Below are positions 1 through 12,500 of a stretch of DNA of 64,000 nt, one piece after another. Made by a program: the position numbers and the translations under genes. Origin of the DNA: Ectocarpus siliculosus. Lineage: Eukaryota > Sar > Phaeophyceae > Ectocarpales > Ectocarpaceae. The notes under the pieces were generated by a model. The model searched no databases and was not told where the DNA came from. It saw only the letters and a program-made list of their open reading frames with translations. The number at the start of each line of letters is the position of its first letter. Position 1 is the first letter of the stretch. The stretch spans positions 313,535 through 377,534 of the forward strand of contig FN649756.1 in assembly GCA_000310025.1 (NCBI GenBank), written 5' to 3'.

Positions 1-40
1 AAGGGGGGGGGGGGGGGGGGGGGGGGGGGGTAGGGGGGGG
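1..40. repeat. G homopolymer tract
   Basis: Runs of 28 and 8 G separated by TA open the window. Long C/G homopolymers recur in the window (2779-2795, 3051-3063, 10555-10576, 40372-40385, 57715-57727), several of them at retroelement tails. Homopolymer lengths are unreliable in sequence data. Confidence 0.9.
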
Positions 41-156
41 TATCATCTCCTCCACATCTGACTTCTACTTGCCGGCGTGGAGCACCGGTGCGCCAGCCTG
101 TGGTACAATCTCTCTCTCCTTGGCCCTCCCGCTCCCTCTCTCCCTCTTCGCTCTCT

Positions 157-3100
157 ATGAGAAACCCTTCACTTGCTGCTGCTACTGTTGCGCTGGGACT
201 CACCACGTTTTTCGCTAAGCGTAGTAGCCGATTGGTCAAGGCGCTCGTGCCTGCTGCGTGCCGCCATCATCATGTTGATCGTTCAGCCGCACGCTCGAGG
301 AGTAGCCTTGGTGCATCCAAAAGTGCGGGGGGCGTAGCGGAGCGCATCCATCAAATCGCGGGGAGAGAGTTTGACATCGGCAAGCCTTCTGTCCTGGCCA
401 AGGTTCGCGCAATACTTTACGGCAGCTGCTGCAGTGTAAATAAAATGTACAGCAGTAGTTGCCTACGGTGAACCGGCGAAACGCATGTAGACTCTATCTT
501 TGTGCGGTACAGCAGTACGCGTTTCGCTGGCTGGTCGTGTGTGACATACACCGAGTTGCCGCTTAGCAGAGGAGAGGTTTTGGCCTCACCAACTCCCCGT
601 TCGAAACCCGAAGTCCTGCTAGTGGTGTGTCTGTTCCGTAACTTCGTCGGCAAGTGTGTGTATCTGCGGTGTAACCGCTAGACGAGTCTCGCCGCTACCG
701 TTCCGTCCCGTAACTGCCTGTAAATAGTTTTTTTTTTTTTTTGAAGCCGAATCAAACCATGAGACTGCAAGTAGTCAGCGCTGTTGACCAGCGCTGTTGA
801 CTTCCCAACAGCGCTGATTAGTCTAATGTTTTGATTTCGTTTACTATAGAAGGCATACACCCCCTGTGTAACCATGTGCTCCCGTATGCGTATCTCCAGG
901 TGCTGTACGACGAAATGAGCGTCTTCAACCCTCAAGCCGGCAGCAAGGCAGCGCTCACGGCCGCCGGTCGCCCCAAGCCGAGGTCGGTGTCCGTGAAGAC
1001 GCTGTCGGCTGTGCTCGAGGCTGAGAGAGACCCGGCCAAGCGCGAGCTGATCGAGCTGGTGCTTCGATGGTTGGATGCCAAGGCGGTGGCTAAACGAGGA
1101 GGATTCGTCGCTGCCGGTGAGTACTGCTGTACTGGTAGTGATTAGTCAAGGGCGTGTCAACGTGTCGACCAAGGCCACCGTCACGTTGCTCTGCATGAGG
1201 TAAGGTCCCGGGCTAGCTACAATAGGGTCGTTTCTGATTTAGTTGGGTTCTGTTTTACTGCTGTTTGAAGGGTAGGTGGGCGCGCTCAACGGCGTACTGC
1301 TGCATGCTGCATAGTATAGCACCGCGGAAAAATAACGTTTTCGTTAGCAATGTGTTCGGCAGGGCTTTGTTGTTGCGTTTTTGCATACTCCCGAGTAGTT
1401 GGCTAAATATTATTAACTTCTACTCCCGACCTCCTCTTAACTCATGCTCTTCCAAGGCAGCATACTTAAATCCCGCCGTTGTGACTGGCGCTGGAGATTA
1501 ACATGAAAAATGGTGAATGGTGTGCCTCCAAGGTTCGTACCCCAAGTAGCGCACGACACAGCTCCCTCCAAGTATTACGGTGCTGTGCTAGCTGTTGTTC
1601 AATCGCCTGAACAAGGCGCGGCGTGCACAGATGGCCACCTCAGTGAAAATACCGCTCGGCACTATCACCAGCCTTCAGTAAGTCATGATCGAAACAGACA
1701 ACTTAATGATACATCATGTCTAGCTACATCGATCGAACATTGGCTGCCGTTGCTTGCTGGACCCTACCATTCCAGGCGAGAAGGTGGTGGACATACCAAG
1801 CTGGTCGAGCCGGCTCATTCCAGATGACGACGAACTACCGGCGGACCCGTCCGCGTCCCCTGTGGTGCTAGTTGACGGGCATTACATCACATACCGCTCT
1901 TTTCACGGTATGCCGCACCTGTCAGCGGCTGATGGGACACCGGTAGGGGCGCTGGTTGGGTTCTGCAACACCATGAACAAGTTGGTGAGCGTTGCGTCTG
2001 CACGCTGCGCACTCCAGGCCGCGAGCGTGCCGTTCGGTAGACGACGATGTCGGCGCGATCGTAGTTGTGGCCGACGCTATTTGCCGTGGTCGTAGTTGGT
2101 TTACAGTTACATGTTCCCGCTGTTTTGTTCCTGGGCCTTCCGATCCATCCCCAGGATTTTTCTCTCATGCCATCGTGTCCTTGGTATCATACTACTAATA
2201 TCGTGGTCCAGAGGGGTCTGGTCTGCTAGAGTCAGACGTGATTGGGACTGAATAAGCTACAGTAGGTTTGTCACAGGTTTGCGTTGCCAACTGTTTAAGT
2301 TTTTCTCTCCAGCTAACGGCGACATGGCCTTGTCCCCCCGGACCGGGGACATAGGCCTTCAAGAACGTCGACGAAGACATAGGACGGTAGACGACAAAGA
2401 CGACAAGTTCAAATGTGATTGCGGCTTTGAATGCGAAGACCGTGTTCATGTAGTCGCGGAATGTCCGTGGTACGAAGAGGAGAGGGAAGTGTACATGACT
2501 GAGCTGGGAAAAATACAAGGGACGTACAGGGAGATGTTTGAGGCATGGAATAGAGAGGAGAGGACGGTAGCTGTACTGGGGAGTAGGAAGTGGTTTGAAA
2601 AGGCGGGAAGGGATATCGGTAGGATAGAAAGACTAGGGAAGACATTTTTGAGCCACCTTTGGCAAAGTAAGAAGGAACGATTGGCCATCGGTGATCGGTC
2701 CTGTGGGAACAATGCTCCGTCCTTTGGGGGACGGGTGGTCAATGGTTTAACCGCTAAGGCATGCAAAACATAAGGGTACCCCCCCCCCCCCCCCCTGCCC
2801 CAGGTGGTGCAGCCTTGGGCTGAAGGCGTTGAGCGGCGGCAGAAGGTAGTGGTGGTCTTCGACACGGGTGACGACAACTTCAGACATGACCTTTCCCCGT
2901 CGTACAAGAAGCACCGGACAGAAACCCCAGAAGCTCTAAGGTAATCGGAGGAGTTCGGCACCTCTCATGGCATAGCTGCACAACTGAATCGCTTTTCTTT
3001 TCGGTTCTGCTAGTATTTTACCCTTGCAGAGAGTGTAACAATCTGTTTTTGGGGGGGGGGGGGGAGGGCGTTTCACATGCGCTGTTCGATGATCGTGCTT

Positions 3101-5718
3101 CCGACCCCCGACCCTTGTAATACCAATGCTTCCTCTGGCGGTTCGAAAAGCGCAGGCCACAGTTCGCATTGGTCCGAAAAGCTTGCGAGGCGTACGGGTT
3201 GGAGACCATCGAAGGGCCCGGCTACGAAGGCGATGACGTCATTGCCTCCTTGGCGTTGGAGGTAAGGTGAAACGTGTACATACATACATGGGTTCGACGC
3301 TCGCTCTACCGGAGCAAAGTGTTTGCGAGGGCGTGCCGTTTGTGGTTGTTGTGTTTTGCTTTTGCTTGACTTGGACAAGGACAAGGACATGTGTGCCGAC
3401 CCTGGGATAGTGCATGTTATCCCCACGCCAGTTTTGACCGGCGATCGTATTCTGCGCCAACGCCTTTCGATCAAAATGCGTTTTGGCCGTTCCGCTTGCA
3501 ACATTTCAGAAGGAGCTACGTGCAGAACGGATCGGGACAGCGCCCGATGATGGTGTCATCTCATCTCGTCTCATGCCTTTGCTTTGCTTCGCTTTACTCC
3601 GGGTTGGCAGGCTGTGATAGGAGGCGCGACGAACGTAACGATTGTTAGTGCAGACAAGGACCTGGCGCAGCTCGTGACTAGAAGGGTAAACATGCTCAAC
3701 GTCTACACTGGGGAGAGACTGGGCCCTGAGGAGGTGAGCGCCAAAGCGGACAACACCACTTCGCGCATCGCACGTGTTTGGACGCATGTATGTGCTGGGT
3801 CCTCAGTAGTGCCGGTACGCAGCGGCAATTTTGCCGGTACTTCTGCTGGAGGCATCCGGCACTACTGTACCCCAGAGCACGGAGCGGGCCTGATTTTTCT
3901 GTCTGTCTCGGCGATTTAACCGGCCCAGCTAAGAGGGGCCCCTGATGTATGCCTAGGATGTGTTGAACTTCCAATTGTACGCCTAGGATGATGTGTGTGT
4001 CCACCACTGCAACAGTGTTTTCGACGTACGTGCGAGTTTTCGCTCTTTGAGAATCGCCATTGGTTGAGTTGTGTGTTGTAGCTGATGCGGTCGTTTGCTG
4101 CCGGAAATCGTGCCTTTTGTGCTGGTTCATTATTGCGGAGGCGTGGTTGTATCCAATGCCGCGAGACGGAATGGCGACGTGCGCATGTGTACCCCAAGCG
4201 ACGGAGAACACTCGATCTTCGCAATGCAATACAGCTTCGTCAACACTAGTTTTTTTTTTTTGACGGCAACAAGCAGGTGCTTGCGAAGTTTCTCGCTCCT
4301 CCGGGACGGTTAGCGGACCTGCTTGCGATAGCCGGCGACAAGTCGGACGGCATCGTGGGGGCTGAGGGGTACGGTCCCGTTAAGGCAGCCAAGGTGCGGA
4401 GACACTATAGAGGGTCAAGTGGTGTTGCACTGCGGTGGGTGGCGTCGGTTACACTTTCATGCCAAGCATACACGGAATGTCGTTTTCACGGCGGAGGGGA
4501 TGCGTGGCAGAGAGAGGCGATACAGGAACCTCCACGGGTAGAGAGTGAGACGCCAGCTCCTACGTGATGAAAGAATTGCGTGGGGTCGGAGCACTTCGGC
4601 ATGCAGGAGATTCAAGTGTCTTTGATCCTTTGTTTTCAGATGGGGCATGCAGGTATCACCTGTGCTTCGATCTCTAAGACTGCTCCTTTGTAGGTTAGTG
4701 TGGGAAAAAGGCATGATTCATGAAAATCCGATGGCGAGTTCACCCCCGCCGGCTTAGTTCTAGTAAGGGGAGCAAGGATAGAATCGCGCGAAGCTAGACT
4801 GGGGGCGTTTGGTATTTTTTTCTCTTTTTGTTTGGCTTGACCTCGCGTATCGAGTGGGATGTCCCTGTGTATTGATCCCTTTTGGTGGTCTCTTTTGTCT
4901 GGCATGTCACCTGCTGCAAACGCTCACTATTTTTGTACTTTGTGCTGGGTAAATTCTGATGACAACCGCGGCCACCACCACCACTCAACAACAACGGCTT
5001 CTGAAGGTAATGGCGTGGGAGAGACGCAATGCATCAAAGAGCTCTGCCGATCATTTTTTGGCATACTTTCGTATTGTGACAGGTGCTGGCGAAACACGAA
5101 ACACTGGAAGCAGCGGTGGACGAGATTTGCTCCACGATATCGAAAAAAATTGAGGACCCGGTGAGGCGGCGGTGCAACCCCCTGGCTACTACTTCAGTAG
5201 GCTGTAGACGATACCCTGTCACTCTTCCATTGTACTCCGGAGTATGCATAGAAGTGTAGTTGGGTACGGTTAGGGTCAAGGGCGGAAATTCGCTACTCTG
5301 TGTTGAGTCTTATCGGAAATACACAAGCGTGGGGGGGGGAGTGTTCCAACCACGTGCCTCATCATCAACAAGTATTCAATGCATCCCATAACACAGCATG
5401 TTTCACTGGTGCTTGTCGGAGTCTTGTTCAAGCCCCAAGAACTGGGAGTAAACTTGGGGCTACATTTTTTGCCAAACACGCTGCCGTTGACAGGAACTCG
5501 TCGCCAAGACGAGGGAGCAGGTGTTGCTCGCCCGAAGGCTCGTCGAGCTCTGCACAACGGTACCCCTCGATCGAAGAACAGGCCTCAAGAGCCTCGCCTC
5601 TGTGCCGACTTTCCATCTGGAAGGGGAAGGAGCGGCGGAACGGTTGCTGGCGTTCATGCGGAGGTTCGAGATGGACGAGCTCTCCTTGCGGACATCCCGT
5701 CTGCTGGGCGTGAACTAG
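157..5718 (+). CDS. 5'-3' exonuclease (PolA N-domain / OEX type) preceded by a PolA thumb-like segment
   Basis: Nine exons, phase-consistent throughout: 157-402, 900-1116, 1776-1984, 2804-2940, 3156-3261, 3611-3733, 4277-4393, 5083-5160, 5494-5718, giving 485 residues. The 5'-3' exonuclease domain runs from about residue 185 to the end. Visible are VLVDGHYITYRSF (metal-binding Asp about 188), a VVVFDTG...NFRHDL segment, YEGDDVIA (Asp about 296-297), VSADKDL (about 320-322) and the helix-three-turn-helix metal loop GDKSDGIVG (about 366-374). The family removes RNA primers or flaps from DNA. Residues about 58-150 (RIHQIAGREFDIGKPSVLAK, then VLYDEM) resemble the thumb of bacterial DNA polymerase I, which normally lies C-terminal to the exonuclease. 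The first ~50 residues lack acidic residues apart from one Asp and are rich in Ala, Ser and Arg, so organelle targeting is likely. The start is the first ATG of the open frame; an upstream exon before the window cannot be excluded. The first intron donor is GTTCGC. Confidence 0.9.
2279..2795 (+). mobile_element. 5'-truncated LINE 3' end with poly-C tail, in an intron of the exonuclease gene
   Basis: An open frame at 2279-2773 encodes a C-terminal LINE-type segment. It has a Cys-His knuckle (KCDCGFECEDRVHVVAECPWYE) followed by a charged helical tail, like the end of many non-LTR reverse transcriptase proteins. No reverse transcriptase core is present, so the copy is strongly 5' truncated. It ends in a 17-C run (2779-2795) only eight bases before the acceptor of the exon at 2804. 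Its last ~85 bases resemble the 3' ends of the repeats at 39853-40386 and 57189-57708. The exact 5' limit is not determined. Confidence 0.72.
3804..3877. repeat. Small foldback element with 12-base terminal inverted repeats
   Basis: CAGTAGTGCCGG at 3804-3815 is exactly inverted as CCGGCACTACTG at 3866-3877, enclosing about 50 bases. It sits in an intron of the exonuclease gene. The TAGTGCCGG end is shared with the longer repeats at 12324-12456 and 52957-53142, so it may be a minimal member of the same family. Confidence 0.6.
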
Positions 5719-7257
5719 GCTAGGCGACCACCTCCTTGTGGAGTGTTTTTTTCTTCTTCTAATGACACACCAAATCCATATCCTCCACTGATGAAGAGTC
5801 TGGGACAGATTAGCGATGAACTCACAGCGTTGAATATTTAGTGGCGCTTGGTGTCGCGCTTGGTGTCATTACCTCGCTGGTTGCCGTGCTTGCATGCGCG
5901 TCTTTTGGCCACCGGGCGGCCAACAACTGTCTTGCTCACAGGGAAATGTACTTGTTTGTCGTTTTCATTTTTTGTTTTGTGAGAGTAATTTTGTCGTGAT
6001 TTTGTCATGTGCGCGTTAGCAGGCGTGCGGGTGACTGTATTACTAAAAACGACTCTCTTTTCTTCGGCGGGGTGCGTTCGATTACCAATCGCGCAAGTCC
6101 ATGCTAGAGGGCCTGGGGAGGTGTCACGAGCCTGTCTGCGTATATGCCGGGGGGAAGGCTGTTACAAGAACCACACACGCCTCAGTTCATCGTAGTTTTG
6201 CGGGGGGATGTTTGCGTTTGTCGGTTTCTGTTTGGGGGCAGGGTTAGCTGTACAAATTCAACGGCCGTGTGTGCATGCATCTTGGCATGTTTGTAAAGTG
6301 GAGCATACGCAGAGTGGAGTTGACCTCTTGTCCTTTACGAATGCTCGGAATGACAGCAATCAATCGGGTGTTGAAAAATGGTCGTGTGTGAAAAACCCGA
6401 GTGTGAAGGGCGTGCATGCCACGTTTGCGATCCGCCTTCGAGCCCGAAGGCTGAGACCCCCCCCCGTCTCACCGACCGTCAGCCAGCAACGCCCGTGAGG
6501 GGTCCGCGATGCGGGAGCATTTCTGCGCCTGCTCTTTAAAGTGAAATAGTATAGATTTGGACTCAGCAGTCGGTAAGTACGGGTCGATCCTCACAGGCAC
6601 ACAAGATACGAGATGAGGGAGAGGCTCAAAGCACCAAGTGAGCTAGCATATCTCTTCATGACAAATATATCCCTTAGATTTGTTGCGGCCATGTGAGCGA
6701 AGTGTACCTGGAGAGTATTTCATCTGTACGACGTTGTTCGTCTGCTTGACCGAATGTCAGGTGAAGCTTGAGTTGAGGAAGGCCGGCTTCAACGTTGTTT
6801 GTTGTGTCCGTCAATGTCTGCACCAAAATGTAGGGAAAACCGCACGTGCCTGCAAACAGCAACACCATCGGCTGCCACGCCGCGGCCTGAATCGAGTCGG
6901 CGATAATCCAAGGTACCGACACGCGACGTGCGTGGGGACAACAGCAGCAGTATACCAAGGCCTGTCCCGCCCCGCCAGAACGAAGCAAAAAAATATCGTC
7001 TCCCGTTGAGAGCAGTCACACGCTGCCATCGACGAAACACAAGCAAGTCATGCTTTCCTGTCTTGTCTTAATAGGACCCACCACCAGCGTTCGGTATATC
7101 AGGACCAGCGTCGCTCGATACCGAACTCTCCCCAACCTTCGCCGTGTCTAGTATACCACATAGAGAACATTCTTTGAGAACGGCCCTACTGGGACAATCT
7201 AATCAGCCAAGACAACGAACTGTCTGACGCAAAGCGCATCGATCAGCTACAGGCAGG
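5719..7257. other. Intergenic, convergent 3' flanks; no gene recognised
   Basis: This lies between the stop of the exonuclease gene and the stop of the opposing S20 gene. The open frames here show no family resemblance and no coherent splice structure. Both 3' untranslated regions must lie here, but I cannot place polyadenylation sites. Confidence 0.6.
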
Positions 7258-8433
7258 TTAGAACGCGGCGTCGGCGATGGTGACCTCGACCTCCACTCCG
7301 GGCTCGATGGAGATGGACGTGATCTCCTTCACGATCTCGGAGGGAGAGTGCAGGTCCAGGATGCGCTTGTGGATGCGCATCTCGAACCGGTCCCAAGTGT
7401 TGGTTCCCTCTCCGCAGGGCGACTTGCGGGTCACGATCTTGAGCTTCTTGGTGGGCAGGCGCACGGGTCCGGACACCTTCAGCTTCTTCTCGACCGCGCC
7501 CTTCTTGAGGTCCGCGCAAACTGCGGGAGAGCGCAAAGCACAGGGGCAGAGATTTGTCAAAACGGAGCACTGCGTCCATAAGTCGTCGTGAGAGTAGAGG
7601 AATGCGGGGCACTGTGACGTCAGTAGTATGGGTCATGTTTCCCCGAAAAACAAGAGGGACTCGATTCGATGAGCAAGTCAATACGTATGACGAGGTTGGG
7701 GAGGCTCCGCTACCATAAACACCGTCAAAACAAACCATGGAACCATAACAAATGCAGGTGTGACCGACACCACCAGCTGCGGCGCAGCACGAGGCAGACC
7801 ACGCCAGCCCACACCTTATGGAGAACCACGGCTTGTGGTTGTTCGAATCGCTGCCGATCGCTACAAACCGTCGCGGCACTCCCGGGAATTATCGAAAATA
7901 TCTGATTATTACTCGACGGATCTCATCATGATATCCAACGGGTCTTTGCCGCGCACTTACAAGCGGCAGACGGACATCGATTCTAGCAAATATTGAAAAA
8001 AGTAAATACCATGCTTCCAACCTGCATGCAAAAGCTAAACGCACGTGGGTCGAATGTCTGGGTCCGATTTACCAAGAAGCACCACCACAGCAAGAGACCG
8101 ACTTCCAAGCTCGGTTGCCCCCACAACGAAGCTTGTGCCAACAACAAAAATGGTGGTTTTCGAAACGTCTGGTTGAAGGTTTTCCGAAGACTATCGGACT
8201 CTTTCCGCACCCACTTGGTTGTGGGGCAATGTGGCAATCGAGCTTTGGTACATAGTCGGTCTTTCGGATGTGTGCCATCTCTCGGCCTCTTACTACAAGA
8301 CGGTATGCAGACATCATGCATTGCACGCACCCTTCTCGAGGTTCTTGACGTTCTTGGAGGTGAGGGTGATGCGGATGCGGTGCACCCGCGCCTCCTCCTG
8401 GCCGAGGCCCTTGCCCTTGACGTAAGCAGACAT
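7258..8433 (-). CDS. RPS20: 40S ribosomal protein S20 (uS10)
   Basis: Two exons on the minus strand: 8433-8331 (ATG at 8433-8431) and 7520-7258, giving 121 residues against about 119 in animals. The joined protein begins [20 protein letters not shown] and continues through [46 protein letters not shown] and [19 protein letters not shown]. These are the diagnostic blocks of eukaryotic uS10, a head protein of the small ribosomal subunit. The intron splits a Val codon (phase 1), with donor GTGCGT after AAGG and an acceptor after a CTCTCCCGCAG tract. The gene is convergent with the exonuclease gene and divergent from the TBL1 gene, whose start codon lies 1.1 kb away. Identification is secure. Confidence 0.97.
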
Positions 8434-9541
8434 GGTCTTTGAGGCGAGGAGGGAGCTGGCCGGACGAGGTGCAGAAGGTCAAGACTTCCGCAGTAACCTG
8501 TGCGTCGGGATGGGGGGGGGTCGGAGTAGACCGCGATGTCGGGGGGTCGAAGCTATGCCGATATTTGTGTGACGGTATTGTAGACGATGAGTCGATGCAA
8601 GCAAAACGTCGATTTCTAGCGAAGGTCAGGAAAAACATGGTTGGTTTACAACGAGAGTAACAGCAGTTGGCCTCACAACGCCTGTGTGCAACTACACACT
8701 TCCCCTATCAACCCCCACGTACCAAGTGCAGTTGAGTGAGCACTTAGGTGTGAGAATAGGATGAAATCGACATGTCGATATTGTGGTGTGCCGAGTGCGC
8801 CCAGGACCGCGACACGCACAGCTCGCAGTCGCAAGAGGCGGGAGGATCTAGGTGCTCAGGCAAGTGCACGCTTTCACGACAGGTACGACGACTAGCGTTA
8901 TCACCGCTGGTTGCTAGATATGATATGCATACGAGTTGGGCAAGGGTCGGTCAAATACAAACGCGGCGGTCGGATTAGAGTGCAGCATAGCCTCCACGTT
9001 TTTTAGACACAACGCACAACGCCGACAAGCGCACCGCGCTGCTGGATGCAACGGAACGATTCTCCAGTAGACTTTGCGTGGCTATGATCATTTGCTGCTT
9101 TCCGCACATGGGATCACCTATACTACACGCCACCCGCTCTTCTCGCACACAACACAACAAGGCATGTAGCACCCACACACGGCCACAAATTTAGGCAAGC
9201 AGAGGATAGGGCTGAGATCGTAGTCGAAAATCGTTCTGCCCGTGGTTCCACTGACGACTGATGCGTGAGGGCACAAGACAGTGCAGGAACCAACGTAGGC
9301 TACACCGGTTCTCTTACCTGATCCGGAAGGGTGTTGACAGCTAGCAGTGGTGCTTGGGAAGCGTGTGGTGCCTCGATGCTCGATGCTCTGGGAGGGGGAC
9401 GCCGCATCGGATACTGACAGAGATAGGGTACACATTCCTCGCCATTCTGCGGGCCGGAGCACGAAAACCTCTCCCAGCGCTGGATCGCACTGACTCTGCT
9501 GTCTGCTCTGAGTCTCGCAAGGCGCAGGGTTGGTGCGAGGC
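8434..9541. other. Intergenic region between divergent S20 and TBL1 genes
   Basis: About 1.1 kb between the two start codons must contain the promoters and 5' leaders of both genes. No clear TATA box or conserved element stands out. A 157-codon minus-strand frame at 9118-9591 overlaps the TBL1 first exon and shows no family resemblance, so it is not annotated. Confidence 0.5.
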
Positions 9542-12500
9542 ATGAAGCCGTGGAAGGAGAATGGAACTGCTATCAGCAGTGAAGAGGTCAACTTTCTCGT
9601 CTATCGCTATCTTCAGGAGTCTGGTGAGGATATCATATTATACATACCAATTTTTGTCCTCCTCTGTCTGGACTTGTACGAGCTCAGCAGCCGATGCCTT
9701 GTACCGTGTCTCTATCTTCACACCAACACTGGGTGATCCCCTGAAAACAGTGCCCAGCCAGTATGGTCGCTTCTTGAAGCCCTCGGAGCCATCATTAGTT
9801 TCGTTGCGTGGATCAGCTTGTGAGTTGTTGGTCGACCCTCCAGCTGTATGATGTAGAAATTTCACGCATGGGGGTTGACCCCCCCCCCCCCCCCCCCCCC
9901 AACGGAACGGTTTTTTCCGGGGGGGTTTCCCCCCTTTGGCTTTTCGTTTGGTTTTTTAAAACAAAAAAACAAAGTTAAGGGCCCCCAAAAAAAAGGGAAG
10001 GGGGGGGTATTTGCGGGTTTCAATTTTGGGTGGGTTTCGCTAAAATGGTTGGTCTTTTTAAAAAAAAAACCCAAATCGGGAGAAAAAATTGTTTGGGGGG
10101 AAAAAAAATTGGCCCGGGTATATTTACCCCCCCGGGGTTGGTGGGTAACGGTGTTACTTTTGTGCCCTATAAGCCTAACCAAATTTTTAGTAACGGGGGG
10201 GGGCCCTATCTGGACTTACAAGTTATTTTGAAAAAAAAAAATTGAAAATGGGGGGTGGTAAAAAAAAAACTGGGGGGAATCAAACCCNNNNNNNNNNNNN
10301 NNNNNNNNNNNNNNNNNNNNNNNNNNNNNNNNNNNNNNNNNNNNNNNNNNNNNNNNNNNNNNNNNNNNNNNNNNNNNNNNNNNNNNNTTTTTTTTTTTCC
10401 CCCCACCCCTGGGGGATCCCCAAAAAACTGTCCCCAGCCAGTTGGGTCGTTTCTGAAACCCTTGGGACCCACCTTTATTTTCGTGCCGGGGCTCAGCTTG
10501 AGAGTTGTTGGTCGCCCCCCCAGGTGTATGAGGTAAAATTTTCCCCCAGGGGGGTGCCCCCCCCCCCCCCCCCCCCGCCGACCGTACCGCTATTTCCCGG
10601 CAGGCTTCGCCCACTCTGCCTTCACGTTCGCTTATGAGAGCCAGATAACCAAGTCTAGCGTCGCCGAAGCACAGGTGAGGGGCGCGTCATTCGCGGCTTC
10701 GATCTCTGCATGTGTTCGTCTAAATCGCTTGATCTTTCAAAGATACAACCACAATCAGCGAGAGAGACTGCTCTGGGGGCATACGAATTGCGCCCGTGTA
10801 TATTACCCCCTCGTGGTTCGTTGTGTACGTGTGTACGTATGTAGCCATATAGCCATACCGACATGTTGAGTACCGGGCGTGCGCCTACTCTGCACTACCA
10901 AGTCATTTGCAAAAGAAACACTGCAAACTGGTGTGTGCTACACAAGATCCTGCGGCGATCGAAGCCGGTGTTGGCGCGTATGGCACTATTACTGCTAATA
11001 GGCGATGTACAACAAATACAATGCCATGTTCGAACCCTTTCGCTCGGTACATGTGTATGTGACTTGCATCACAAGACTTCCGCCTGGCTAAGATACCCTC
11101 AAATTGCCGTTGCAATGGAACGACATTAAGTACACGAGCCCGTTGAGCAGCGGTGGGGTGTTTCTCGGTGGAAACTGGCAGTGTGCAGTACTGCTCCACC
11201 ACGTGTTTTGTTTGGGGGGGGGTTGCTGAACTACGCGATTCGTGAGAGTGAGAGGAAGAGGGTAGGTACATGAAGGTGGACCCGGCTGTTACATGGCACC
11301 ATGTTGAGGCGTCGCGGCCTTGTTTCGGTAGTCATGGCAGCCACTTGAACTGTTGTGAATCAATTCGTCTGTGACATTGTGCCCTCGTTGCTATGAATAG
11401 CCGCGTGTGTTTCTTTCAACAGCGTCGACCGCGCTAACGCAAGAGATGGTGTCAGCCAGCCTCGCGGCGGGATTCAAAAACGAAGAACGCCATCCGCTTG
11501 TGTATGTCGTGCGCGTGCCGCTTCTCTCGCTGGCCCAGGTGGCGCCGGGCATGCTGATCACCTTCTTGCAGAAAGGTCTTGCCTACGTCGGAATCGAGGA
11601 GCACCTGAATGAGGTAATGCACGCTAATACAGGAGTGGAACCGCACCTGGAAACGATACAACGAAGATGCATTACAAAACGGTGTGCCAAGCACCGGGCA
11701 CAGCAGTTACAATTGAAATCGAGCTACTTTTCAATTGACGAAGGAAAATGTTCGTAGTAGTTTCCAAAGAAAAGCTATCTATGTGCAGAACTGCTGTTGT
11801 AAGTGAAGAGCATTGCTCCTTCTCAGATCCAGCCCTGGGGCATGACCCATACTTGGTGCCAACACGCTTCTGCCCAGCATGGCGTCAGCTGGCAATATCC
11901 CATTGGCGGTAAACCGCAGAAAATACTTGATCGACAGAAGCACCCCCTTTAGGTGTGCCGATTTTATCTGAACGCATCATGTGCTCCAACCCTACCAAGG
12001 CGAATCAGCCCTCAATGTCGCCGTCTCAGCAGTTTGCTGGTGTGGGTGACGTGTCCATGCGGCTGCAGATCGCGCGATAGCGCTTGATTTCGTAGAGATA
12101 ACTAGTGTGTCGAGTCTGGTTTACGTGCGGCTCATGGAACGCGACTACGACTTAGTTCCACAAGATGCTGCTGAGGAAACAGGTTCGGGAGCCTCCTTCG
12201 GATGTTAGCAACGCATCCAAGCAATCCGGCTCTTGGTTATTGTCGCAAGCACACGTGTCTGTGTTGCACAAATTCCACACGGCTGGCCCCACTTGTTGGT
12301 GCAGTGTGGGGGTGGGCTGTCTCGTGCCGGTATGTACCCAGAGAGCTAACCGGCAGTATCCACCGGACACGGCACTACTCAAAGTACAGACTCGGCGATT
12401 CAGTCTGTGCCAGCCGAATAAACCGGCACTATACCCGGCACCGGCACATTCAACAAGCGCCAAATAGCCCCCCCACTGCTTTATATCGACCTTTTTATAT

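Noticed and set aside
9118-9591. 157-codon minus-strand open frame
   Set aside because: It overlaps the TBL1 first exon in antisense, has no domain or splice support, and is expected by chance in GC-rich DNA.
9900-10287. Poly-A, poly-C and poly-G rich sequence as a novel low-complexity element
   Set aside because: It aligns base for base, with smearing, to the sequence beyond the gap, so it is a poor-quality duplicate read end.
11423-11538. Earlier acceptor for TBL1 exon 3 at 11423
   Set aside because: Its phase does not match exon 2, and the added residues have no counterpart in TBL1 proteins. The acceptor at 11538 has a better pyrimidine tract, the right phase and matches the LisH-downstream region.
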